Shown piece after piece: positions 1 through 6,198 of a stretch of 8,347 bases of DNA. This DNA comes from JAHJDR01 sp964526915 (GTDB taxonomy: Bacteria; UBA10199; JADGCS01). The stretch is from positions 1-8,347 of the forward strand of contig CAZGMS010000027.1 of NCBI GenBank assembly GCA_964526915.1, given 5' to 3'. The stretch's first letter is position 1. The number at the start of each line of letters is the position of its first letter. The notes under the pieces were generated by a model, which had not been told where the DNA came from, made no database searches, and was given only the letters and a program-made list of their open reading frames with translations. Both the position numbers and the translations under genes were made by a program.

Positions 1-120
1 GGTCTTTTTTGGGTGACACGGTGAGCTGTTTTTGCGCGAACAGGCCAGCAGGCCGCTGGGCGAGTTTGCGAGCCCAGAGCGCCAAAAAACAGCGAGCCGG
101 GGCAGGACCCAAAAAAGGGA
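1..120. repeat. Nested imperfect palindrome downstream of hpnDE
   Basis: Three stems nest around one centre. The outer stem pairs CTTTTTTGGGT (4-14) with ACCCAAAAAAG (107-117), 11 bp perfect. The middle stem pairs GCTGTTTTT (25-33) with AAAAACAGC (85-93), followed by GCGC (34-37) with GCGC (79-82) across a 2-nt bulge. The inner stem pairs CTGGGC (56-61) with GCCCAG (72-77). A small GGCC-AGCA-GGCC hairpin (43-54) sits on the left side. The element lies about 45 nt beyond the hpnDE stop codon. It could be a REP-like palindromic repeat, a structured RNA, or part of the terminator region of the squalene operon. The window edge may truncate it. No ORF of note covers it. Confidence 0.5.
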
Positions 121-162
121 CTCTCGGTAGGTTTTCGACTAGGCTCTAAGAAATGTTCTTGG

Positions 163-2532
163 CTATTGTGATAAAGGCAGTAATTCATCATACATGTTCT
201 TCGCGCTCTGTGCGGCCGATTCGAGAGTGGGCGGCAGGTGGGTCTGTGTCCAATCGCCAATGACGTAAAAATTATCGAACCATCTCTGAGCCGGACGAGC
301 TTGATTAAACGTGGCATCACCCAAGACGGTGGCGAACGCGTCTTTGTTGACGAGGGCGTGTACCAGTTGCGCCTTCTGCATTTGGGGATAGATATTTTTC
401 AGATCCTTAAGGGCCTTGGCCAGCAGTTCATCTTTCGAGTTGGTCAGCAAAGATCCTGCGGCGCTGATGGTCCCCACAATGTGAGAGAACCTGTCTGCCG
501 GTTGGGTTTTGTTGAAAAACCAATGCACGTCAGAGCGCGCAAGCCCGATGAGGGGATCGGTCATGACCGGCCGGTCAAAGAAAAGATTGAGCGAAATGAT
601 GGCAGAGTGCCCTGTTTGGCAAAGCCCCTGTGACCGGGGCAGGGAGTCGAGAAAGTTCCGGGGCATGGCCTTGACGAAGGAATGGAGCGGAAGCGCGCTG
701 ACAAAAAGATCCGCGTGCCTGACCTCCCCATTTTCAAAAACAAGTTCCCGAACCTTCCCATCGCTGATCCTGATTTCCTGCAGGGAGTGGGATGTGATGA
801 TCGTGTGACCGCGCAGGGTGAGGTAGCGCTGTGCCGGATGGGCAAAGCAATCGCTCAAGCCTTGCTGGGGGAAGACCAGAAACCCGTCGCGCCTTCCCGC
901 AAAAAAACAGTGGGACAATACCTGCAGCAGATTTTCGGCCGGGGCCTGGTCGATGGTAGAGTTGAGCGTGGCCAATGTGAAGATTTCCCAGAAATTGGCA
1001 AGCGCGGTTTCCTGTTGCGAAAACTGCTTCAGCCACTCCCGGGCCGTCTGGTTGTTTGGCGAAGGTTGTGTTGGGTACTTTCTGATGGTGCCAGACATTT
1101 TAACCAATCCGCATTTCTCACGCAGGGACATCCCCCAGAAACCAAGCACGGCCTTTGCCAGATTGAACGGAGGTGGCCAGGTGCCCAGCGTGAATTGATT
1201 GATCTTGTGATCCCGTGACCATAGTGGGATACGGGAAGGGATCGCGAATTGCATTGTGTGCTTGGCTCCGATGGCCTCCAGAAAAGCCAGCGTTTCGTGA
1301 TACGCCCCCATCAGCAGGTGTTGCCCATTATCGACAGTGGCGCCAGTGATCTTGTCGGTAAAGGAAAAGGCCCTGCCTCCCAAAATGGGTTTTTGTTCCA
1401 CAAGGGTGACTTTGTATCCCAGTGAATCCAGAAGCACCGCGGCGTAGAGACCCGCGACCCCGCCACCGACGATGAGAGCGGAGGAACGACGGACGAGGGA
1501 CGAGGGACGAGGGACGGGGGACGAAATTGGCTGACAGCTAACGGCTAACGGCTGACAGTCAGATTCTGGCCGTTGGCAGTTGGCAGTCGGCTGTAAGCCG
1601 TGCGCCTTAAGCCTTATGCCTTGCGCCCTTTCCCCACGTTTGCACGAGAAAGAGAGCATGATCCACGCCTTTTCAAAAAAATTGAGTGAGACTCGTTTGT
1701 ACAATACCCGGAAACCGCGTCTCCTCATCTTTTGCAGGATCTTGAAATACGTTTTGGCCATGATCCTGGCTGCGATCAACTTGTTGTGCTCGTCCTTCTC
1801 AAATTCCTCAAAGGCGGTCTGGTAATAGGCGAGTGCGCGGTTGTGATATAGCATTAGCAATTGTTTTAGGGCCTGGTTTTCTGTTTTGTTCTTGAGGTCT
1901 TCTTCGGTGTAGAGGGCCTGTCGCAGGTCTTCCTGCGCGAGGTACACGCGTCCTTTGAGATAATCCTCACCGAGGTCGCGCATGATGTTGGTGAGTTGAA
2001 ACGCCATCCCGAGATCAATGGCCACTTTTTCGGCGTTGGGTGTCACGTAGCCGAATATCTTCATGCAGATCAGTCCCACGAGACTGGCCACGTGATAGCA
2101 ATAGTCCAACAGCTCCGGATAAGTCTGGTAACGTGTTTTGACGATGTCCTGCGCACAGCCGTGGATAATTCCCAAAAAATATTCCTGGGGAATTTTGTAT
2201 TCGTCGATCACTTTGCGAAGTTCTGCCATGACGGGATGAGCAGGCTGCCGGGCGAACATTTGTCTGGTCTGTTCGTGCCAATAATCCAGTGCCTGTTGTT
2301 TGTGAGTCTGCGAAGTTGGTTCATCCACACAGTCGTCCATGATGCGGCAGAAGGCATACACCTTGACCAAGGCTGCTGTTTTTGCAGGGGGAAGAAAGCG
2401 GAAGGCCCGGATGAAGTTGGATGAACTGACGCTGGTCACATCGGCACAACAGGTGGCCAGGAGATGGGGGATGTCTGCGGGTGCGGTGTCTTCGCTGCTG
2501 GGGGAACTATGATTAGATTTTGAATGAGGCAT
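163..2532 (-). CDS. hpnD-hpnE: Fused presqualene diphosphate synthase (HpnD) and hydroxysqualene dehydroxylase (HpnE)
   Basis: This is a two-domain enzyme of 789 residues from the ATG at 2532. Residues about 20-295 are a trans-isoprenyl diphosphate synthase of the HpnD type, which condenses two farnesyl diphosphates to presqualene diphosphate. Both Asp-rich motifs are intact: DDCVD (66-70) and RDLGED (185-190), within NIMRDLGEDYLKGRVYL. Residues about 349-789 are an FAD-dependent HpnE, which reduces hydroxysqualene to squalene. It shows the Rossmann motif VGGGVAG (355-361), the HpnE-typical DNGQH (401-405), and the C-terminal FAD-binding stretch GDWTQTHLPPTLESA. HpnD and HpnE are usually separate proteins; here a repeat-encoded linker (about 300-348) joins them. 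The TTG at 2577 is a longer alternative start, but ATG 2532 leaves only a 20-nt overlap with hpnC, and the extra residues show no family similarity. No clear Shine-Dalgarno precedes either. The gene ends in TAG. Confidence 0.88.
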   Translation of the reverse strand: MPHSKSNHSSPSSEDTAPADIPHLLATCCADVTSVSSSNFIRAFRFLPPAKTAALVKVYAFCRIMDDCVDEPTSQTHKQQALDYWHEQTRQMFARQPAHPVMAELRKVIDEYKIPQEYFLGIIHGCAQDIVKTRYQTYPELLDYCYHVASLVGLICMKIFGYVTPNAEKVAIDLGMAFQLTNIMRDLGEDYLKGRVYLAQEDLRQALYTEEDLKNKTENQALKQLLMLYHNRALAYYQTAFEEFEKDEHNKLIAARIMAKTYFKILQKMRRRGFRVLYKRVSLNFFEKAWIMLSFSCKRGERAQGIRLKAHGLQPTANCQRPESDCQPLAVSCQPISSPVPRPSSLVRRSSALIVGGGVAGLYAAVLLDSLGYKVTLVEQKPILGGRAFSFTDKITGATVDNGQHLLMGAYHETLAFLEAIGAKHTMQFAIPSRIPLWSRDHKINQFTLGTWPPPFNLAKAVLGFWGMSLREKCGLVKMSGTIRKYPTQPSPNNQTAREWLKQFSQQETALANFWEIFTLATLNSTIDQAPAENLLQVLSHCFFAGRRDGFLVFPQQGLSDCFAHPAQRYLTLRGHTIITSHSLQEIRISDGKVRELVFENGEVRHADLFVSALPLHSFVKAMPRNFLDSLPRSQGLCQTGHSAIISLNLFFDRPVMTDPLIGLARSDVHWFFNKTQPADRFSHIVGTISAAGSLLTNSKDELLAKALKDLKNIYPQMQKAQLVHALVNKDAFATVLGDATFNQARPAQRWFDNFYVIGDWTQTHLPPTLESAAQSAKNMYDELLPLSQ
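1491..1634. repeat. Degenerate heptanucleotide repeat block inside hpnD-hpnE (linker)
   Basis: The stretch breaks into 7-bp units. Positions 1491-1525 are five units of GGACGAG with minor changes. Positions 1531-1558 are CTGACAG, CTAACGG, CTAACGG, CTGACAG. Positions 1572-1634 are nine units running from GTTGGCA twice, through GTCGGCT and GTAAGCC, to TTATGCC, TTGCGCC and CTTTCCC. The phase slips at the joins between blocks. It resembles the short tandemly repeated heptamer sequences known from heterocystous cyanobacteria and other bacteria, which are normally intergenic. Here the block is translated in frame as a Ser/Pro/Gln/Arg-rich linker without stop codons and without any in-frame ATG, GTG or TTG. 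Confidence 0.85.
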
Positions 2533-3448
2533 AGCGTTTACGGCTGAGGGCAACGAAGAACAATCTGAGGAAATCAAATCGGGTCAATTGGGGACGGTTG
2601 TGGAAGACATCGAAATTGGCGGTGTGGGTTCGTTTCAAGATGGTAGCCCCCGTGAGCCAGGTGAGCCGGATCTCAACTCCCAGTTTTCCCGACAACATGA
2701 GCCCCAAGGGCTTGCCATTGATAAAAAGGTCTTTTGTCCTGTCGTACTGCAATTGCATGAGTCTTTTGAAGTTGACATTGATCGTGTGATTGAACAGGGC
2801 CCTCTCGGGGAGGTCAAATTTATCGAGCTCTTCCTGGGGCAGGTAAACGCGGTTTTTCTTGAGGTCGATGGCGATGTCCTGCCAGAAATTGGTGAGTTGC
2901 AGGGCCGTGCAGATGTAATCGGACAGACGAAATAATTCCAGAGAGCTTTGTCCAAATAAGTGGAGGACCAGGCGCCCCACGGGATTGGCCGAGTGTTGAC
3001 AATAAAAGAGCACGTCGGAGAAGGTGTCGTAACGATTTTTTGTGACATCCATCTTGAAGGCGGTCAGGAGATCCTGCAGGTATTTGATTGGTAATTTGTG
3101 GGTCCTGATCGTATCATGCAGGGCGATGAACACGGGGTGCGTGGGGCTGGAAGAGTTGTTCAGCCAGGCTTCCCACTCGTTGAGTCGTTCCAACCGTTCA
3201 TTTCTGAATTCATTCTCATCGGCAAAATCATCGGCGATACGACTGAACGCGTAGAGGGCCTGGATGGCAGAGCGCATTTTTTTGGGGATGATCGCTGAGG
3301 CAACGGGAAAGTTTTCGTAGTGATCCCTGGTGATGGCCGCGCAATACCCATAAGCGGCCTTCAGTACCCGTGGACTGAATCGCTGCCACTTGAGTTTTTT
3401 TGTGTCGTCATCAAAATTGAGTGGAATGACCTGGGCTTTTTCAGACAT
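2513..3448 (-). CDS. hpnC: Hydroxysqualene synthase HpnC
   Basis: HpnC converts presqualene diphosphate to hydroxysqualene, the middle step of the three-enzyme bacterial squalene route. The 311-residue protein belongs to the squalene/phytoene synthase family. Its first Asp-rich motif is DDFAD (73-77), in ALYAFSRIADDFADE. The second is QDIAID (190-195), in NFWQDIAIDLKKNRVYLPQE. The QDxAID form is typical of HpnC, whereas HpnD has RDxxED. YCQHSANPVGRLVLHLFG (149-166) is also conserved in the family. I chose ATG 3448. The frame stays open to a TTG at 3499, but the added 17 residues fall in the promoter and octamer-repeat region. There is no clear Shine-Dalgarno, which agrees with a possible leaderless start. 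The stop overlaps the start of hpnD-hpnE by 20 nt, so the two genes are very probably co-transcribed and translationally coupled. Confidence 0.93.
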   Translation of the reverse strand: MSEKAQVIPLNFDDDTKKLKWQRFSPRVLKAAYGYCAAITRDHYENFPVASAIIPKKMRSAIQALYAFSRIADDFADENEFRNERLERLNEWEAWLNNSSSPTHPVFIALHDTIRTHKLPIKYLQDLLTAFKMDVTKNRYDTFSDVLFYCQHSANPVGRLVLHLFGQSSLELFRLSDYICTALQLTNFWQDIAIDLKKNRVYLPQEELDKFDLPERALFNHTINVNFKRLMQLQYDRTKDLFINGKPLGLMLSGKLGVEIRLTWLTGATILKRTHTANFDVFHNRPQLTRFDFLRLFFVALSRKRYASFKI

Positions 3449-3483
3449 CGCACACAGATAGTCCGGATTGAAGCGGGGATCAA
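3449..3483 (-). promoter_or_regulatory. Candidate sigma70-type promoter of the hpnC-hpnDE operon
   Basis: On the minus strand, TTGATC (3483-3478) is separated by 17 nt from TATCTG (3460-3455). The -35 is good and the -10 is weak at its last positions. Only 6 nt separate the -10 from the hpnC ATG at 3448, so transcription would start at or next to the A of the start codon. That would give a leaderless mRNA, consistent with the absence of a Shine-Dalgarno sequence. Confidence 0.4.
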
Positions 3484-3515
3484 GTGTGCACGTGTTCAAG
3501 TGTTCACGTGTTTAT
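3484..3515. repeat. Octanucleotide tandem repeat upstream of hpnC
   Basis: Four consecutive 8-bp units occur: GTGTGCAC, GTGTTCAA, GTGTTCAC and GTGTTTAT. A further isolated GTGTTCAC lies at 3546-3553. The block directly abuts the candidate -35 of hpnC. It contains two CACGTG palindromes. It could be a short-repeat element of the same general kind as the heptamer block in hpnD-hpnE, or a cluster of regulator sites. The rest of the 161-nt gap to 3609 holds a CGGGATCCCG palindrome and nothing else I can assign. Confidence 0.65.
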
Positions 3516-3609
3516 CACCGCAGAGCGGGATCCCGTTGGCGGGACGTGTTCACGAAAAGGCATCAACTCCTCAACAGTTTGAACGATTAGGGCCCGTGCC
3601 CCACAATCC

Positions 3610-4290
3610 ATGGCTGACCCCCACGTTGAGGCAAAAAACAATGAATATAATCAAATGGTTAAAAAAGATTTCTTCTTCGCATCTGGCATGTATATTGCTA
3701 ATAATGAAGGTATGGATAAGGTTACATCCAAGAATATCGAAATCAACATGTCCGACAAGATGCAGAATTATCTGAGTGATTTGTTAAAGACCATGTCACC
3801 CACGTTGCTGATGCCGCAGTCTCAGGCCGTCAGTCTTGAGAAATCAGGTTTTGGAAAAGAAGAAAAAAAATCTGGAGCCGAAGACCACAGTCATCACAAT
3901 CAGCTGGTGATTGAATCAGCGGACGATTCTGTGAGTGAGGTTGTGCTCGAAGAAAAACCCGCACAGCTTTATGAGAATTTTGTCAAAAATGGACAGGTCA
4001 AAATGGTGGTTTCCAAAGCACAACTGCTCAGCATGCTCGATGAGGTGCAACAGACTCAAAAACAATCTGGTACCGAAGCGGCACGGCAGGTGCCCCTGAT
4101 GGTTGTGCCAACGGCCTGCCAGACCATTGAAGACAGAAAAGCATTGGCGGCTCTCGTTGATACGTCATTAGAAGAAGACGCCGAAGCTGACGATCAGGAT
4201 CAGGAAGAGGATGCCGAAGAAGACGATGAAAAAAAAGATGATGGTTCCATGACCCTCAAGGAATTCAAAACTCTGTATTTGAAGATATAA
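3610..4290 (+). CDS. Hypothetical protein with acidic C-terminal region
   Basis: I do not recognise this family. From ATG 3610 the product is 226 residues, mostly hydrophilic, with no signal peptide or membrane segment. Residues 1-90 are Lys/Ser/Met-rich. HSHH occurs at 93-96. Residues 118-150 look helical (AQLYENFVKNGQVKMVVSKA onward). Residues 188-211 are almost entirely Glu, Asp and Lys, followed by a short basic/hydrophobic end (MTLKEFKTLYLKI). Acidic tails of this kind occur in chaperone-like and nucleic-acid-mimicking proteins, but nothing here proves such a role. The start is uncertain. ATG 3610 lacks a Shine-Dalgarno, and a perfect TATAAT (3646-3651) lies inside the first codons. Starts at 3688, 3712 (preceded by GAAGG, too close) or 3748 are possible. 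The gene stands alone, divergent from hpnC and convergent with the hydrolase. The absence of stops and the sustained composition make it likely to be a real gene. Confidence 0.6.
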   Translation: MADPHVEAKNNEYNQMVKKDFFFASGMYIANNEGMDKVTSKNIEINMSDKMQNYLSDLLKTMSPTLLMPQSQAVSLEKSGFGKEEKKSGAEDHSHHNQLVIESADDSVSEVVLEEKPAQLYENFVKNGQVKMVVSKAQLLSMLDEVQQTQKQSGTEAARQVPLMVVPTACQTIEDRKALAALVDTSLEEDAEADDQDQEEDAEEDDEKKDDGSMTLKEFKTLYLKI

Positions 4291-4333
4291 CTCCCCCTCG
4301 CCCTCTCCATATGAGGGGGTTGGGGGGAGTTAT
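4287..4333. terminator. Inverted repeat between convergent genes, candidate bidirectional terminator
   Basis: ATAACTCCCCC (4287-4297) pairs perfectly over 11 bp with GGGGGAGTTAT (4323-4333). Inside it, CCCTC (4301-4305) can pair with GAGGG (4313-4317). The TAA stop of the upstream plus-strand gene (4288-4290) and the TAA stop of the minus-strand hydrolase (complement of 4330-4332) both lie in the arms. No long T-run follows on either strand, so it is not a textbook intrinsic terminator. The C-rich/G-rich arms also resemble common REP-like repeats. Confidence 0.55.
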
Positions 4334-5034
4334 AATTTCCCAAAAAACTCTCCCACCTTCTGGCTCACGGTGTCTTTTTCGTAATCAATCGTGATGAGGT
4401 GAAAACTGTTTTCCAGCGTGACGGTTTCGATGACTTTCGAAGAAATGTTTTTGGCGAAATAATCCAGACTTTCGTATGGTGCGGTGGCATCGTAACGGGA
4501 ATGAATGAGGAGGGCGGGGTTGTTTACGGTCTTCAACTCGGCGCGTACTTTTTTTTGCAGCTCGGTGAGACTGTGGATACACTTGAGGGGCATCTGATCC
4601 ACACTCCAATAATTTTTGCGCGCGATCGGGTCCTTGACATCGGCCTGCGCCTTGGGCTGGTACCGGTACACAAAGCGCAGAGGGGAGCGCATCACGATGG
4701 GGAGGGTGGCCCTGACCCACTTGTGCAGAAATGCCGGTGCGGCCAGACACGCGATCCCACTGATTTTGTCGCCGTGCTCCTGCGCCAGCCTGAGCGTGAG
4801 AACTCCGCCCAACGACAGTCCTGCCACAAAAACTTTTTGGTGATGCTTTTTGAGTTCGGCGAAGGCCCGGTTGGCAGAATCGTACCATTCCCGCCAGCCC
4901 GTAGTGGCCAGGTGCTCCTTGGTGGAACCGTGACCCGCCAGGAGAGGGGCCGACACTGTAAAACCTTGCGCGTTCAAATGATTGATCAAGTGTCTCAGGC
5001 AGTCAGGGGTTCCCGTGAAACCGTGCAGGCACAA
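4330..5034 (-). CDS. Alpha/beta hydrolase, carboxylesterase / monoacylglycerol lipase-like (Est30 type); true N-terminus unclear
   Basis: This is a soluble serine hydrolase predicted to cleave short- to medium-chain esters or monoacylglycerols. From the TTG at 5034 it has 234 residues. The oxyanion-hole motif HGFTG is at residues 4-8, and the nucleophile elbow GLSLGG has Ser74. The acid is Asp182 in HSRYDATAPYESL. The base is His212 in NSFHLITIDYEKD, the usual S-x-H-x-x-T-x-D context of Est30. All three catalytic residues are present. The frame continues upstream of 5034 with NPLYLPGNKSAAVL, which matches the expected first beta strand, and reaches a stop at 5106-5104 without any ATG, GTG or TTG. 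The TTG given here is therefore the only conventional start but probably not the real one. An atypical codon such as ATC (5076-5074), or a one-base error in the G6 run at 5079-5084, would explain it. The natural substrate is unknown. Confidence 0.85.
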   Translation of the reverse strand: MCLHGFTGTPDCLRHLINHLNAQGFTVSAPLLAGHGSTKEHLATTGWREWYDSANRAFAELKKHHQKVFVAGLSLGGVLTLRLAQEHGDKISGIACLAAPAFLHKWVRATLPIVMRSPLRFVYRYQPKAQADVKDPIARKNYWSVDQMPLKCIHSLTELQKKVRAELKTVNNPALLIHSRYDATAPYESLDYFAKNISSKVIETVTLENSFHLITIDYEKDTVSQKVGEFFGKL

Positions 5035-5095
5035 TACCGCGGCACTTTTGTTGCCGGGAAGATAGAGGGGGTTGATTTGGGGGGAGTGAGAGTGC

Positions 5096-5131
5096 GTTTT
5101 TCTTTATAGGAGGAGAGAGCTGAGAGATCAA
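5096..5131 (-). promoter_or_regulatory. Candidate sigma70 promoter for the hydrolase
   Basis: On the minus strand, TTGATC (5131-5126), a 17-nt spacer and TATAAA (5108-5103) form a near-consensus promoter. The predicted transcription start is near 5096. The transcript would begin inside the open hydrolase frame, only a few nucleotides after the in-frame stop. That makes a start codon upstream of the promoter unlikely. Confidence 0.5.
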
Positions 5132-5142
5132 CGAGCTTTATT

Positions 5143-5178
5143 TTGACAAGGATGAGGGAATGCATATAGTAATCGGCG
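5143..5178 (+). promoter_or_regulatory. Strong sigma70-type promoter for the polyprenyl synthase-aspS operon
   Basis: A consensus -35 TTGACA (5143-5148), a 16-nt spacer and TATAGT (5165-5170) form a good promoter. Transcription should start near 5177, leaving about 5 nt before the ATG at 5182. No Shine-Dalgarno can fit, so the mRNA would be leaderless or nearly so. This promoter is divergent from the hydrolase promoter; the two -35 boxes lie 11 nt apart. Confidence 0.6.
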
Positions 5179-5181
5179 CCC

Positions 5182-6195
5182 ATGGAATTTTCCAAAACCC
5201 CACAAAGGAGTCAAAATCAGGATGCCCTCAAGGGGATTCTGTTTCCGGTCCAGCAGGAACTGCTGGCGCTTGAAGAGGCGATTTTTGGTTTGCTGGATTC
5301 CCAAATCCCCTTTGTGCGAACCGTGGGAGAGCACATCTTAAAAAACGGGGGCAAGAGGATCCGGCCCATTCTGACGATTGTGTGTGCGAAGATGACAGGT
5401 TTTCAGGGTAACAGGGCGGCACAAGTCGGGGCCTGTGTGGAGTTTTTGCATACGGCCAGTCTCTTGCACGACGATGTGATCGACAACGCCAAGGTTCGGC
5501 GAGGCAAGACCTCGGCGAACGCTTTGTGGGGCAATCACGTCAGCGTGCTGGTCGGGGATTTTTTTTACAGTCGTGCGTCCCAACTGTTGATTGAGCAGGG
5601 CAACACCCGCATTTTAAAGGTGCTGGCCGATTGCACCATCGCCACGACTGAGGGAGAGATATGGGAAACCCTCAAAAGTTCCGATCTGGACACCAACCGC
5701 GATGACTATATAAACATCATCAAACTCAAAACGGCTTTTTTGTTCCAGGCGGCGTGTCAGGTGGGCGGTATTTTGGGTGGTGTGAGCGATTGTTTTGTCA
5801 AAGCGCTCAGTGATTATGGTTTGCATCTGGGTATGGCGTTTCAACTGGTGGACGATATTCTAGACTACAATGCCAGCGAGGACGTTTTTGGAAAATCCCA
5901 GGGCATTGACCTCAGGGAGGGCAAGCTGACTCTCCCCCTGATTTTGTCATTGGGCCGGGCGGCTCCAGACGAAAAACAGGTCATCAAAAATGCCGTGTTG
6001 GCCGATAAGATTGACCAGGAGCTCTTTGAGAGGGTACGCCAGATCATCCGCAAGTATCATGGTTTTGAGGACACCTTGGGGTTGGCGGTAGAGCACATCG
6101 CTCAAGCCAAGCAGAGTCTGGACCCATTTCGCGAGTCCTTGGAAAAAGGCATTTTGGCATCACTGGCAGATTATGTGATCAACCGGGAAAGGTGA
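5182..6195 (+). CDS. ispB: Long-chain all-trans polyprenyl diphosphate synthase (octaprenyl/heptaprenyl type)
   Basis: The enzyme extends farnesyl or geranylgeranyl diphosphate with isopentenyl diphosphate to make the side chain of respiratory quinones. The 337-residue length is normal. Family motifs are GGKRIRP (56-62), the first Asp-rich motif DDVID (97-101) with RRGKTSAN after it, and the second motif DDILD (224-228) in QLVDDILDY. GIDLREGKLTLPLI follows at 241-254. The residue five before DDVID is Ala92, in HTASLLHDD. A small residue there permits long products, so a C35-C45 chain is more likely than a C15 or C20 one, but the exact length cannot be read. The start at ATG 5182 fits the predicted promoter just upstream; no Shine-Dalgarno is present. 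It forms an operon with aspS, 3 nt away. The symbol follows the closest well-known relative and should be taken as family level. Confidence 0.92.
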   Translation: MEFSKTPQRSQNQDALKGILFPVQQELLALEEAIFGLLDSQIPFVRTVGEHILKNGGKRIRPILTIVCAKMTGFQGNRAAQVGACVEFLHTASLLHDDVIDNAKVRRGKTSANALWGNHVSVLVGDFFYSRASQLLIEQGNTRILKVLADCTIATTEGEIWETLKSSDLDTNRDDYINIIKLKTAFLFQAACQVGGILGGVSDCFVKALSDYGLHLGMAFQLVDDILDYNASEDVFGKSQGIDLREGKLTLPLILSLGRAAPDEKQVIKNAVLADKIDQELFERVRQIIRKYHGFEDTLGLAVEHIAQAKQSLDPFRESLEKGILASLADYVINRER

Positions 6196-6198
6196 ATT
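6188..6198 (+). promoter_or_regulatory. Ribosome binding site of aspS overlapping the upstream stop codon
   Basis: AAAGGTG (6188-6194) is the clearest Shine-Dalgarno in the window and lies about 6 nt before the aspS ATG. The TGA stop of the polyprenyl synthase (6193-6195) is part of it. Ribosomes ending the first gene are thus positioned to start aspS, which indicates translational coupling. Confidence 0.7.

Noticed and set aside
682..1218. A 178-codon plus-strand frame inside the HpnE region
   Set aside because: It lies wholly antisense to conserved HpnE sequence and resembles no protein; it is a shadow frame.
1491..1634. The repeat block as a CRISPR array
   Set aside because: Units are 7 bp, contiguous and degenerate, with no spacers.
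3449..3499. Seventeen extra N-terminal residues of HpnC from a TTG
   Set aside because: This stretch overlaps the candidate promoter and part of the octamer repeat and does not look like HpnC; ATG 3448 is preferred.
3320..3775. A 151-codon plus-strand frame spanning the hpnC start and the hypothetical gene
   Set aside because: It crosses the hpnC coding region, the octamer repeat and the hypothetical gene in the wrong frame, with no family similarity.
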